A stretch of 64,000 nt of DNA. Source: Pacificimonas sp036351775 (GTDB lineage: Bacteria > Pseudomonadota > Alphaproteobacteria > Sphingomonadales > Sphingomonadaceae). The stretch spans positions 62,001 through 126,000 of the forward strand of contig JAZBPX010000066.1 in NCBI GenBank assembly GCA_036351775.1. The letters run 5' to 3'. Position numbers and translations under genes: made by a program. How positions within the stretch are numbered: the first letter of the stretch is position 1; every line of letters begins with the position of its first letter. Below the pieces are notes generated by a model. The model was not told where the DNA came from, made no database searches, and worked only from the letters and a program-made list of their open reading frames with translations. Shown here piece by piece: positions 35,938 through 45,332 of this stretch.

Positions 35938-36915
35938 TCAGCCGATCTCGACCAGCACCTTGCCCATCGCCTTCCGGTCCATCATCCAGCGGATCGCCTC
36001 GCCGCCCCGCTCCAGCGGGAAGCGCTGAGACACATAAGGCTTCAGCTTGCCCGCTTTCAGCCAGCCCATCAGCTCGGCCATATTCTCCTGGTGCAGCGGG
36101 ACTTCGGTCGCGGTGAACCGGCCCCAGAACACGCCGACAATGGCCGCTCCCTTGATGAGCGGCAGGTTCATCGGCAGTTTCGGGATCTCGCCGCCCGCGA
36201 AGCCAACGACCAGATAGCGACCGTTCCAACCGATGGAACGGAACGCCGGCTCGAAATACTTGTCACCCACCGGATCGTAGATCACGTCCGGTCCAGCGCC
36301 GCCGGTCGTGCGCTTGATCCCCTCACGCAAATCTTCGTCAGTGTAGTTGATGAACTCGGTCGCGCCGTATTCCTTGCACAGGTCGAGCTTCTCCTGTGTG
36401 GAAGCCGCAGCGATGACCTTTGCGCCCATCAGCCTGCCGATCTCGACGGCCGCCAGACCGACACCCCCCGCCGCGCCCAGCACCAGCAGCGTCTCGCCCG
36501 GCTGCATGTTCGCCCGCTGCTTCAGCGCATGGTGCGAAGTGCCGTAGGTCATGGTGAACCCGGCGGCGATGTCGAAATCCATATCGTCGGGGATCGGGAT
36601 CACCCGGCCTGCGTCGATGGCGATTTCCTCGGCAAAGGCGCCGTTCCCGCACATGACAAGGACACGGTCGCCCTCCTTCACGTTCGAAACGCCCTCGCCA
36701 AGCTTGTCGATCACGCCCGAGGCCTCGCCGCCGGGAGAGAAGGGCAGTTCCGGCTTGAACTGGTACAGGTCGCGAATGATCAGCGTGTCGGGAAAGTTCA
36801 CGCCCGCGGCCTTCAGCGATACGCGCACTTCGCCCTTGCCGGGTTCGGGGCTCGGCACATCCTCCACAACCAGCTTTTCCGGTGGTCCGTGTTCCTTGCA
36901 AAGTAGCGCCTTCAT
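35938..36915 (-). CDS. Zinc-independent quinone oxidoreductase (MDR family)
   Basis: NADPH:quinone oxidoreductase-like member of the medium-chain reductase family, 325 residues. The N-terminal GroES-like part has LPFSPGGEASGVID, and the Rossmann segment is LVLGAAGGVGLAAVEIGRLMGAKVIAAAS. The zinc-ligand Cys residues of alcohol dehydrogenases are absent. It lies next to oxyR on the same strand (41-base gap), which hints at a redox-stress link. Confidence 0.88.
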   Translation of the reverse strand: MKALLCKEHGPPEKLVVEDVPSPEPGKGEVRVSLKAAGVNFPDTLIIRDLYQFKPELPFSPGGEASGVIDKLGEGVSNVKEGDRVLVMCGNGAFAEEIAIDAGRVIPIPDDMDFDIAAGFTMTYGTSHHALKQRANMQPGETLLVLGAAGGVGLAAVEIGRLMGAKVIAAASTQEKLDLCKEYGATEFINYTDEDLREGIKRTTGGAGPDVIYDPVGDKYFEPAFRSIGWNGRYLVVGFAGGEIPKLPMNLPLIKGAAIVGVFWGRFTATEVPLHQENMAELMGWLKAGKLKPYVSQRFPLERGGEAIRWMMDRKAMGKVLVEIG

Positions 36916-36956
36916 AGCCGCGATCTCCCTGTTCTGTTCCGGTTTGGAGAGAACGC

Positions 36957-37865
36957 CTAGACCGCCGCCTGCCGCGCGTCGATTAATGCTTTCGCCAGCA
37001 TACGGAATTCCTCGGCACGCGGACTGGACCGCCGCCAGATCAGTGCGATGTCGCGCACCGCGCCATCCTCTGCCAGAGGCCGGGCCTCCACCTCCGTCCC
37101 GCGCAGCAGGCCGGCATCAACCGCCATCTGCGGTACCAGTGTCAGGCCAAGCCGATTGTCCACCATCTGGATCAGCGTGTGCAGCGACGTGCCGATGACC
37201 GACGCCTCGCTGCGAAACTCCGGACGGCGACAGGCGGCCAGCGCATGTTCCTTCAGGCAGTGCCCGTCTTCCAGCAAAAGCAGCCGGTCCCCGTCGATCT
37301 CCCCCGCCGCGACGCTCTCCGCCGCCAGCGTGTCATCATCCCGGTGCGCCGCGACCAGAAAGCGGTCCTCGAACAGCACCTCGGCATCGATTTCACCGCA
37401 GCCATAGGGCAGCGCCAGCAGCGCGCAGTCCACCTGCCCCTTGTGCAGCGCCTCGCAGACATCGGCGCTTGGTTCCTCCCTCAGGAACAGCCGCAGCTTC
37501 GGGTGTGCGGCGCGCAGCTTCGGCAAAATACGCGGCAGCAGGAACGGCGCGATGGTCGGGATGACGCCGAGCCGCAAATCGCCGGTCAGCGGCTTCGACT
37601 CGGTCTGTACAAGCGCGGTCAGGTCCTCGGCTGCCGCCAGCACCTTGCGCGCCCGCTCCGCTACGCGCTCACCCAGCGGCGTGAACCGCACCACGCGCCG
37701 CGTTCGCTCCACGAGATTGGCGTCCAGCAGCGACTCCAGTTCCCGCAGCCCCGACGACAGCGTCGACTGCGACACGAACACCGCGCCGGCCGCTTTTCCG
37801 AAATGCCCGTGATCGTGCAGCGCCACCAGATATTGCAGCTGCTTCAGCGTCGGCAGGTGGACCAT
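36957..37865 (-). CDS. oxyR: Hydrogen peroxide-inducible regulator OxyR
   Basis: LysR-type regulator, 302 residues. The N-terminal winged helix is LKQLQYLVALHDHGHFGKAA. The redox-active pair is at C203 and C212 in LLEDGHCLKEHALAAC, which matches C199/C208 of E. coli OxyR, so it senses peroxide by disulfide formation. Divergent from cysE and upstream of the quinone reductase; no katG/ahpC gene is in the window. Confidence 0.93.
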   Translation of the reverse strand: MVHLPTLKQLQYLVALHDHGHFGKAAGAVFVSQSTLSSGLRELESLLDANLVERTRRVVRFTPLGERVAERARKVLAAAEDLTALVQTESKPLTGDLRLGVIPTIAPFLLPRILPKLRAAHPKLRLFLREEPSADVCEALHKGQVDCALLALPYGCGEIDAEVLFEDRFLVAAHRDDDTLAAESVAAGEIDGDRLLLLEDGHCLKEHALAACRRPEFRSEASVIGTSLHTLIQMVDNRLGLTLVPQMAVDAGLLRGTEVEARPLAEDGAVRDIALIWRRSSPRAEEFRMLAKALIDARQAAV

Positions 37866-38027
37866 CGGCGTTTCCGATCAGTTCGCGGGGTACATATCGA
37901 CAGTCTTGTTAACAAGCGGCCGACCTACCGAAAACCGCAGCGATCGGCCCGGTGAACGATCCGGCGTTTGCAAGGCCCCTCGCCTGCTCCTAAGTGGCAC
38001 TCAACACTAGGCGGCAGGAGCGGATCG

Positions 38028-38717
38028 ATGTTCCGCACCCTTTTCAGATATCTCGACAGCGTGAAAGCGCGCGACCCGGCTGCCCGCTCGCGCTGGGAAG
38101 TCTTGCTCTACCCCGGCGTGTGGGCGGTGGCCGGTCACCGCGCGGCAAATTTCCTCTATCGCGGCGAGCTTTATCTCCTCGCCCGGATCGTCAATCACAT
38201 CACGCGGATGCTGACCGCCATCGATATCCATCCAGGTGCCACCATCGGGCGCAACTTCTTCATCGACCACGGCTTCACCGTCATCGGCGAGACGGCGGAG
38301 ATCGGCGACGACGTTACCATCTACCAGTGTGTGACCCTCGGCGGCACGAACCCCGCAAACGGCGTCCCTGGCAAACGTCACCCGACCCTCAACGACGGCG
38401 TGATCGTCGGATCGGGCGCGCAGATTCTTGGCCCCATCACGGTCGGTGCGCGGGCGCGCGTGGGTGCCAATGCCGTCGTCACCCGCGACGTGCCGGAGGC
38501 GGCAACGATGGTCGGTATCCCGGCAAAACCCGTGCCCGTTGCCGCTGAAAGCTACTCCGCCGACTTCGTGCCCTATGGCACGCCCTGCACGGAGAAGTTC
38601 GATCCGCACACCCAGCAGATCGAGATACTCCGCTGCGAACTGGCGACGTTGCAGACGCGGCTTGATGCCTACGAACAGGCTGGTACGCTGCCCGAAGCAC
38701 GCAAACAGGGCGGATAG
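38028..38717 (+). CDS. cysE: Serine O-acetyltransferase
   Basis: Acetylates serine in cysteine synthesis, 229 residues. A left-handed beta-helix (hexapeptide) domain contains HPGATIGRNFFIDHGFTVIG and GGTNPANGVPGKRHPTL. ATG 38028 follows a GGCAGGAGCGG site. The C-terminus extends as a helical tail. It shows EpsC/CysE-type length without the long N-terminal domain of enterobacterial CysE. Its TAG overlaps the possible start of the DUF2794 gene. Confidence 0.92.
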   Translation: MFRTLFRYLDSVKARDPAARSRWEVLLYPGVWAVAGHRAANFLYRGELYLLARIVNHITRMLTAIDIHPGATIGRNFFIDHGFTVIGETAEIGDDVTIYQCVTLGGTNPANGVPGKRHPTLNDGVIVGSGAQILGPITVGARARVGANAVVTRDVPEAATMVGIPAKPVPVAAESYSADFVPYGTPCTEKFDPHTQQIEILRCELATLQTRLDAYEQAGTLPEARKQGG

Positions 38718-39073
38718 GCAAGCGCATCACCGGTACCGTTACGACACTGTTTCCCGCGGGCCGGCCGGCCTCTCAGGTCCTCTTTGACCGCAGTGAGATC
38801 AACATACTGATGAACGTCTATGGCCGCATGGTCGCCGCCGGCGAATGGCGCGACTATGCCATCAACATGGCGCGGAAGGAGGCCCGTTTCGCCGCCTTCC
38901 GCCGCGCCGCGGAACGCCCCGAAATCACCGTCGTCAAGCGTCCCGACCTCGCCCGCAAACAGGGCCTCTACGCCTTGATTGGGGAGGCCGGGCAAACCCT
39001 GAAGCGCGGCAGCGACCTCAGAAGCCTGCTCGCCCCTGTAGAACGCAGACTGCTGAAGGCGGTGGAGGGGTAG
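38714..39073 (+). CDS. DUF2794 family protein with no canonical upstream start
   Basis: The DUF2794 pattern is clear: NVYGRMVAAGEWRDYAI, FRRAAERPE, LARKQGLYALIGEAGQ and KRGSDLRSLL. The first ATG is at 38810. However, the conserved N-terminal segment (QVLFDRSEINIL) lies in frame before it. No ATG, GTG or TTG exists between that segment and the last in-frame stop. Candidate starts are ATA 38714 (which overlaps the cysE TAG), ATC 38726 and CTG 38747. I give 38714 as the widest option. Function unknown. If the ATG is used, the protein loses its first strand. Confidence 0.75.
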   Translation: MGKRITGTVTTLFPAGRPASQVLFDRSEINILMNVYGRMVAAGEWRDYAINMARKEARFAAFRRAAERPEITVVKRPDLARKQGLYALIGEAGQTLKRGSDLRSLLAPVERRLLKAVEG

Positions 39074-39100
39074 CGGCTTTTCCCGCTCCCCCATCCAGAA

Positions 39101-39190
39101 TCGTCATCCTGAACTCGGTTCAGGATCTCCCGGCGAGAACCGCTGTCAGTCTGAACCCGCGAGGAGATCCTGAAACCAGTTCAGGATGAC
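39101..39190. repeat. Inverted palindromic repeat pair between convergent genes
   Basis: Arms gtcatcctgaactcggttca and ctgaaaccagttcaggatga lie between the DUF2794 gene and the SDR. They may work as a bidirectional terminator. Confidence 0.8.
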
Positions 39191-39215
39191 GGCACGTTCG
39201 CTTGCGAGCCTCGCT

Positions 39216-40115
39216 TCAGGAAATCTCGCCCTGCCGTCCCATCACCAGCGCGCCCTGCTCGCTGCCGGACTGCGGCACCGTTTCGCCCTCGCGGTCGGTA
39301 ATCTCCGACCAGCGCGCCGCGATCGTTTCCGCCGTCCGCTCTTCCTCGCGCAGCATGATGCCCTTGGTCAGCGTCACATGCGCGGCGTGGAACCCGCCCG
39401 CGCCCGCGCCCAAAATCGTGTTTGTCGGCGCTTCGTCCGAACAAAGGAAGACCACCCCCGGCGCAACCTTGTCGGGCGAATACATCTTCAGCATCTCTTC
39501 CGGCATCAGGTCTTCGGTCATCCGCGTCCCCGCGACCGGCGCGACGGTATTCACGTGGATGTTGTTCTTCGCGCCTTCCTGCGCAAGCGATTTCTGGAAG
39601 CCGACCAGGCCGAGCTTCGCCGCGCCGTAGTTGGTCTGGCCGAAATTACCGTAGAGGCCTGTCGAGGATGCTGTCATCACGATGCGGCCGTAATTGGCGT
39701 CGCGCATATGCTGCCACACCGCCTTTGAGCAGTTTACCGAGCCCATCAGGTGCACGTCGAGGACGAACTGGAAATCGTCCAGTTCCATCTTCGCGAAGCT
39801 GCGGTCCCGTAATACGCCGGCATTGTTCACAAGGATGTCGATGCGGCCCCACTTTGCCATGACGTCCTCGACCATGCCGAAGACGGCGTCGCGGTCGGTG
39901 ACGCTGGCCGGGCTTGCCATCGCCGTTCCCCCGGCAGCCTCGATTTCGGCGACCACAGCCTCCGCGGCCGTTGCCGATCCGCCCGAGCCGTCGCGCGATC
40001 CGCCGAGGTCGTTCACGACGACCTTCGTGCCGCGCTTGGCGAGCTCCAGGGCATATTCACGGCCGAGGCCGCCGCCCGCTCCGGTGACAATGGCAACGCG
40101 ATCGGTGAAGTTCAT
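39216..40115 (-). CDS. SDR family (3R)-hydroxyacyl-CoA dehydrogenase-like protein
   Basis: A 299-residue SDR similar to the dehydrogenase part of peroxisomal multifunctional enzyme 2 (HSD17B4). The cofactor loop is VTGAGGGLGREYALELAKRG, followed by VVNDLGGSRDG, which is typical of this subgroup. The active-site segment is ASSTGLYGNFGQTNYGAAKLGL, with Ser, Tyr and Lys. The C-terminal 50 residues form an extra tail. A beta-oxidation or steroid/fatty-acid role is likely. Confidence 0.87.
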   Translation of the reverse strand: MNFTDRVAIVTGAGGGLGREYALELAKRGTKVVVNDLGGSRDGSGGSATAAEAVVAEIEAAGGTAMASPASVTDRDAVFGMVEDVMAKWGRIDILVNNAGVLRDRSFAKMELDDFQFVLDVHLMGSVNCSKAVWQHMRDANYGRIVMTASSTGLYGNFGQTNYGAAKLGLVGFQKSLAQEGAKNNIHVNTVAPVAGTRMTEDLMPEEMLKMYSPDKVAPGVVFLCSDEAPTNTILGAGAGGFHAAHVTLTKGIMLREEERTAETIAARWSEITDREGETVPQSGSEQGALVMGRQGEIS

Positions 40116-40233
40116 GGGCTCAGCCTTTCCGGACTGTCGTGGAAGTTGAAAACGCAGACCGGCGCTCTAGCGCGCTGTCGCCGTCCGCCAACCCCACGCT
40201 TTCAGCGGGGCAGACGCCTGGCCCGGCCTCCGG

Positions 40234-40938
40234 TCAGCGCGCGGCGTCGTCCGCATCGAGCGCATAGCCCGCAGAGCGGACGGTTCGAATAATGTCCGAC
40301 CGGCCGCCCGCATTGATCGCCTTCCGCAGGCGGCGGATGTGCACATCGACGGTGCGCTGCTCCACGTAGACATCGCGTCCCCAGACGGCATCCAGCAGCT
40401 GCTCGCGGCTGAACACGCGTCCGGGATGCTCAAGGAAATGTCGCAGCAGGCGAAACTCGGTCGGCCCCAGCGCCACCGCCTCGCCGCCGCGCGTAACCCT
40501 GTGCGCGCCCAGGTCCATTTCGATGTCGGAATAGCTCAGCGATGCGCCCGCAATGGCCGGACGCAGGCGGCGCAGCACTGCATTGATCCGCGCGATCAGC
40601 TCCCGCGGGCTGAACGGTTTGGTAATGTAGTCGTCCGCGCCGGTTTCGAGGCCGCGAATTCGGTCCGCCTCTTCGGTCCGCGCGGTCAGCATGATGATGG
40701 GCACATTCTGCGTGTCGGGGTTGCGGCGCAAACGGCGACACACTTCGATTCCCGACAGGTTGGCGATCATCCAGTCCAGGATGACGATGTCGGGATTTTC
40801 TTCCTGCGCCAGCACCAGCGCCTCTTCGCCATCGCCGGAACTGACCGTCGAGAACCCTTCTTTCTCGAAATTGTAGGTCAGCAGCTCAACGAGGTTGGTA
40901 TCGTCCTCGACGATCAAAACCTTGGGGTCCATCGGCAT
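40234..40938 (-). CDS. phoB: Phosphate regulon response regulator PhoB
   Basis: OmpR-type regulator, 234 residues from ATG 40938, which has a GGAGG site at 6 bases; an ATG at 40953 overlaps the phoU stop (TAATG) and is the alternative. Receiver domain with acidic pocket E11-D12-D13, phosphoacceptor D55 (VILDWMI) and K in TKPFSPREL. The C-terminal winged helix is GPTEFRLLRHFLEHPGRVFS and RTVDVHIRRLRKAI. Last gene of phoR-pstCAB-phoU-phoB. Confidence 0.95.
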   Translation of the reverse strand: MPMDPKVLIVEDDTNLVELLTYNFEKEGFSTVSSGDGEEALVLAQEENPDIVILDWMIANLSGIEVCRRLRRNPDTQNVPIIMLTARTEEADRIRGLETGADDYITKPFSPRELIARINAVLRRLRPAIAGASLSYSDIEMDLGAHRVTRGGEAVALGPTEFRLLRHFLEHPGRVFSREQLLDAVWGRDVYVEQRTVDVHIRRLRKAINAGGRSDIIRTVRSAGYALDADDAAR

Positions 40939-40952
40939 CCCTTCCCTCCCCA

Positions 40953-41675
40953 TTACAGCGGCAGCGAAATCTCGGTCGCATCGCCGCCCTTGGGCCGCTC
41001 GCTGATATGCTCGCCGGTCGCGCTGTAATGCACCATCTCGGCAATGTTGGTCGCATGATCGCCGACCCGCTCCAAATTCTTGATGATGAAGATGAAGTGA
41101 GTCGCGGACGCGGTGCGGGTGGAATCCTCGGCGATCTGCGTCAGCAGCGCCTGAAACAGGCTCTCGTAATAATCATCGATGGCCTCGTCGCCGTCGCAGA
41201 CCTCCAGCGACAGGAACGGGTCGCGCTGGGCGAAGGCTGTCAGCGCATCGTCGAACAGCTGCGACGCCATGCGCGCGATCTCGGCAATGCCGGGATGCAC
41301 ATCGCGGCTGATCTGCCCAGCAAGGACGCTGGTCCGGCGCGCGTTGTTCTTCGCATAGTCGCCCACGCGTTCGATGATCGAGCCGATCTTCAGCGCGGCA
41401 ATCACTTCGCGCAGATCGCCGGCCAGCGGCGCGCGGCGGGCGATGATCGAAATGGCGTAGGCCTCCGCCTCCATCTCCATCTCGTCAAGGTCGCGGTCCT
41501 TACGGATGATCGCCTCGGCCGCCTCGACGTCGCTCGACAGCAGCGCTTCGGTTGCGTCATCGAGCTGCTTGCGCGCAAGGCCGCCCATACGCGCAATCAT
41601 CGAGCGCAGCGCGCGCAGGTCTTCATCGAAGGATTTTACGGTATGTCCGGTAGTTGGGGCGGTGGGCAGAGCCAC
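40953..41675 (-). CDS. phoU: Phosphate signaling protein PhoU
   Basis: Negative regulator linking the Pst transporter to PhoR; 240 residues in two three-helix bundles. Both metal-binding repeat motifs are recognisable: KIGSIIERVGDYAKN in the first half and KNLERVGDHATNIAEMV in the second. It lies 22 bases after pstB and is coupled to phoB. Confidence 0.95.
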   Translation of the reverse strand: MALPTAPTTGHTVKSFDEDLRALRSMIARMGGLARKQLDDATEALLSSDVEAAEAIIRKDRDLDEMEMEAEAYAISIIARRAPLAGDLREVIAALKIGSIIERVGDYAKNNARRTSVLAGQISRDVHPGIAEIARMASQLFDDALTAFAQRDPFLSLEVCDGDEAIDDYYESLFQALLTQIAEDSTRTASATHFIFIIKNLERVGDHATNIAEMVHYSATGEHISERPKGGDATEISLPL

Positions 41676-41697
41676 GACGATACTCTTTTCTAAAAAC

Positions 41698-42513
41698 TCA
41701 GCCGAAGCGGCCAGTGATGTAGTCCCGCGTGCGATCGGCGCGCGGATTGGTGAAAATTTCTTCCGTCGGGCCGTATTCCACCAGGTGACCGAGGTGAAAG
41801 AACGCCGTGCGCTGCGAAACGCGCGCCGCCTGCTGCATGTTGTGCGTTACGATAACAATGGCATAGCGGCCCTGCAAATCATCAATCAGCTCCTCGATCT
41901 TCGCCGTGGCAATAGGATCGAGGGCAGAACAGGGCTCGTCCATTAGGATGACCTCGGGGTCGACCGCGATGGCCCGGGCAATGCAAAGACGTTGCTGCTG
42001 GCCGCCGGATAGCGCGGTGCCGCCTTCGTCCAGCCGGTCCTTGACCTCTTCCCACAGACCCGCGCGGCGCAGACTGGTCTCGACGATCTTGTCGAGGTCG
42101 GTCTTGTTATCCGAAAGGCCGTGAATGCGCGGGCCGTAGGCAATATTCTCGTAGATCGACTTCGGAAACGGGTTCGGCTTCTGGAACACCATGCCGACAC
42201 GCGCGCGCAGCTGAACGACATCCATTGAGGACTTGTAGATATCCTCGCCGTCCAGATCGATGTCGCCGGTCACCCGCGCGACGTCGATGGTGTCGTTCAT
42301 CCGGTTGAAGCAGCGCAGGAACGTGGACTTTCCGCAGCCGGACGGACCAATGAAGGCCGTGACATAGTTGGAATCCACGTCGATCGATATGTTCTTAACC
42401 GCCTGGTTGCTGCCATAAAAAACGGAGACATCGCGCGCCGTCATCTTGGCGTCGGTCTTCAGGGCGATATCTTCATGGACGACGGTGTTCGGGGCTTCGC
42501 CGGTCATTACCAA
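41698..42513 (-). CDS. pstB: Phosphate ABC transporter ATP-binding protein
   Basis: ATPase subunit of the high-affinity phosphate transporter, 271 residues. Walker A GPSGCGKST, ABC signature LSGGQQQR, Walker B VILMDEPCSALD and switch His in VTHNM are all intact. The ATG overlaps pstA by 7 bases. Confidence 0.97.
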   Translation of the reverse strand: MVMTGEAPNTVVHEDIALKTDAKMTARDVSVFYGSNQAVKNISIDVDSNYVTAFIGPSGCGKSTFLRCFNRMNDTIDVARVTGDIDLDGEDIYKSSMDVVQLRARVGMVFQKPNPFPKSIYENIAYGPRIHGLSDNKTDLDKIVETSLRRAGLWEEVKDRLDEGGTALSGGQQQRLCIARAIAVDPEVILMDEPCSALDPIATAKIEELIDDLQGRYAIVIVTHNMQQAARVSQRTAFFHLGHLVEYGPTEEIFTNPRADRTRDYITGRFG

Positions 42514-43790
42514 CGCCTCTCGAATTTGTTGCGGAGATAGATGGCGAACGCGTTCATGCTGAGAAGCACCGCCAGAAGGACCATGATGGCCGCGGAGGTC
42601 TTCTCGATGAAGCCGCGCCCAACCTCGTCGGACCAGAGGAAGATCTGCACGGGCAGGACGGTTGCGGGTTCCGTGACCCCTTCCGGCACATCGGAAACGA
42701 ACGCCCGCATCCCGATCAGGAGGAGCGGCGCGGTCTCACCCAGCGCGCGGCTGATGCCGATGATGGTGCCGGTCAGGATCCCCGGCAGCGCGACGGGCAG
42801 GACATGGTGCGTCACGACCTGCAGGCGCGACGCGCCGATCCCGTAGGCCGCATCCTTGATGGAGGGGGGAACGGACTGGATCGACACCCGCGACGCGATG
42901 ACGATGACCGGCAAGGTCATCAGGGCAAGCGTCAGGCCGCCGACGATCGGCGCGGATCGCGGCATCCCGAAGAAATTCAGGAACACCGCCAGGCCGAGCA
43001 GTCCGAAGATGATCGACGGGACGGCGGCCAGATTGTTGATCGACACTTCGATAATGTCGGTAATGCGGTTCTTCGGCGCATATTCCTCAAGGTAGATGGC
43101 GGTCATGACCCCGATCGGGAAACTGATCGCGAGCGTGACGAGGATCGTCAGGACGGACCCGACCAGCGCGCCCCAGACACCCGCCTGTTCCGAGCTCGTG
43201 CTGTCCGCGCGGCTGAGAAAACCGCTGTTGAACGCGATCCTGACCCGGTCCTCGGCGACGAGGGCGCGGTAGTCGCTGATGATCTCCTCATCGACGAGCT
43301 GGCGTTCCGGCGGCAGGTCGAAGTCGACCTGGCCCTTCGCCAGCAGGTCGATGAATGGCGAAGCGACCACCCAGATACGCTCTGTCTGCCCCAGCAGCTC
43401 CGGTTCGGCCGCCAGGCGGTCCCGCAGCTGCGGCCAAGCGCCCTCGCTGATGACCCGCGACGTACCGAACTGTTCTTCGGCATCCCGGTTCAGGAGAGAG
43501 CGGTAGTCGGCGCGCGACAGGTCGCTTCCGTCCGAGAGCAGCTCGGCTTCGGCAAAGGTCACATCGACCGCGATCTCTGCGCGCTGAAACCCGCGCCAGC
43601 CATCGGATATGATCGTGAACAGCAGGAAGGCGAGGAACCCGGCCGCGAGAACGAGCGCTGCCAGCCCCATGAAGCGGAAACGCCGCTCCTTGCGGTACCG
43701 CGCGCGCGTCCGCTTCGCCATGGCATCGGACTGCCAGGCGGTCGGAGCGCGTGAACGGGCCGAGTCAAAGGTCTGGGCGGCGTCAGTCAT
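42507..43790 (-). CDS. pstA: Phosphate ABC transporter permease PstA with DUF3333 region
   Basis: Permease of 427 residues. It is longer than E. coli PstA because of an N-terminal DUF3333 segment: a membrane helix near residues 39-62, then a periplasmic domain to about residue 200. The permease core has six predicted helices and the EAA-like loop DAAYGIGASRLQVVTHHVLPVALPGI. This layout is normal for Alphaproteobacteria. Overlaps pstC by 8 bases. Confidence 0.95.
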   Translation of the reverse strand: MTDAAQTFDSARSRAPTAWQSDAMAKRTRARYRKERRFRFMGLAALVLAAGFLAFLLFTIISDGWRGFQRAEIAVDVTFAEAELLSDGSDLSRADYRSLLNRDAEEQFGTSRVISEGAWPQLRDRLAAEPELLGQTERIWVVASPFIDLLAKGQVDFDLPPERQLVDEEIISDYRALVAEDRVRIAFNSGFLSRADSTSSEQAGVWGALVGSVLTILVTLAISFPIGVMTAIYLEEYAPKNRITDIIEVSINNLAAVPSIIFGLLGLAVFLNFFGMPRSAPIVGGLTLALMTLPVIVIASRVSIQSVPPSIKDAAYGIGASRLQVVTHHVLPVALPGILTGTIIGISRALGETAPLLLIGMRAFVSDVPEGVTEPATVLPVQIFLWSDEVGRGFIEKTSAAIMVLLAVLLSMNAFAIYLRNKFERRW

Positions 43791-45171
43791 AGGCCTCTCG
43801 GTACCGCTTCACGACGGCGAGCGCATAGACGTTCAGCATCAGCGTCACGGCGAAAAGCACCAGCCCAAGCGCGAAGGCACTCAGCGTCTTCGCCGAATCG
43901 AATTCCTGGTCACCGGTCAGCAGCTGGACGATCTGCGCCGTGACGGTGGTAACACCCTCGAACGGGTTCGCGGTCAGGTTCGCCGCCTTGCCCGCCGCCA
44001 TGACGACGATCATCGTCTCGCCGATGGCGCGGCTGACGGCCAGCAGGATACCGCCGACAATGCCGGGCAGCGCTGCCGGCACCAGCACCTTCTTGATGGT
44101 TTCGGACGGCGTCGCGCCCATTGCCAGGCTGCCATCGCGCATCGCGCCCGGCACTGCCGATAGCGCATCGTCCGCCATCGAGGACACGAACGGAATGATC
44201 ATGATCCCCATCACGACACCGGCAGCCAGCGCACTTTCTGATGAGGCATTCGAAATGCCAATCGAGATTGCAAACTCGCGAACGGCGGGCGCCACGGTCA
44301 GCGCCGCGAAATAGCCGTAGACCACCGTCGGCACGCCCGCGAGGACCTCCAGAAGCGGTTTCAGGACCCGCCGCGCCGAGGGCTTGGCATACTGGGTCAG
44401 GTAAATGGCCGACATCAGGCCGAGCGGGATGGCCACGATCATCGCGATGATCGCACCGATGAAAACCGTGCCCCAGAACAGCGGCACCGCGCCAAATGCC
44501 CCGCTCGATCCGACCTGGTCGGCGCGAATGGCGGTCTGCGGCGACCACTGCGTGCCGAAAATCAGCTCCAGCGGCGACACACGGGAGAAGAACTCCAGGC
44601 TTTCGTAAAGGAGCGAGGCCACGATGCCGAACGTCGTCAGGATCGCGACCAGCGAAGCAATGGCGAGCGACACCGTCGCGAACAGCTCCACGCTGGTCCG
44701 CGCGCGCAGCGTCGGCTTGCTCGTCAGCCACGCATAACCCGCGCCGATCGCGGCCAGCAGCAGCGCGAGCCCGCCAACGATCAGCATCCACTGGTTCGAC
44801 AGCTCGCGGTAAATCGGTACGGCGTCCTGAACGGAAGGCGTAAAGGCGACCGGGATGGAGCCTGACAGCACGGCCCGCAGTTCGTTCAGGAACGCCTGCG
44901 TTGCCAGCCCCGCCTCCGGCCGTGCATCGACGGGCAGCCGCGACAACGTCTGCGCCGCCACCAGTTCACCGCCAAGGGCGGCCCAGGCCAAGATCACGAG
45001 GCCGGCCGGGACCAGCGCCATCAGCGCCGCCCGCGCGCCGTGATAGACAGGGCGCGAATGTGCACGCTCCCCATTCTTGATCGGCGCGAACACGGACGCA
45101 CGCGCCCGCACGCTGACGTAGGAAAGTACCGCAACGGCCAGGACAGCGAGAAGGAAGCCGCTAAGCGTCAT
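43783..45171 (-). CDS. pstC: Phosphate ABC transporter permease PstC
   Basis: Permease of 462 residues from ATG 45171. The N-terminus is a PstC_N-like part with helices near residues 5-25, 55-75 and 130-150. The permease core contains MGATPSETIKKVLVPAALPGI, an EAA loop, and a final helix ending in VVKRYREAYD. No pstS gene for the binding protein lies next to it or elsewhere in the window. Confidence 0.95.
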   Translation of the reverse strand: MTLSGFLLAVLAVAVLSYVSVRARASVFAPIKNGERAHSRPVYHGARAALMALVPAGLVILAWAALGGELVAAQTLSRLPVDARPEAGLATQAFLNELRAVLSGSIPVAFTPSVQDAVPIYRELSNQWMLIVGGLALLLAAIGAGYAWLTSKPTLRARTSVELFATVSLAIASLVAILTTFGIVASLLYESLEFFSRVSPLELIFGTQWSPQTAIRADQVGSSGAFGAVPLFWGTVFIGAIIAMIVAIPLGLMSAIYLTQYAKPSARRVLKPLLEVLAGVPTVVYGYFAALTVAPAVREFAISIGISNASSESALAAGVVMGIMIIPFVSSMADDALSAVPGAMRDGSLAMGATPSETIKKVLVPAALPGIVGGILLAVSRAIGETMIVVMAAGKAANLTANPFEGVTTVTAQIVQLLTGDQEFDSAKTLSAFALGLVLFAVTLMLNVYALAVVKRYREAYD

Positions 45172-45332
45172 GTCCGAACCCGCTACCCCCCTCATTACTT
45201 ATTCTATCGGCGGCTACAGGTGCCGGAGCCGGCCGTCCCGAGCAAAGCGGCGACATATGTCCGAATCCCGCGGCGAAAGCGCGGCGCGGTGCGGCTCTAC
45301 TGACGGGTTCTCTTTGCAGAAATATGACTCGC

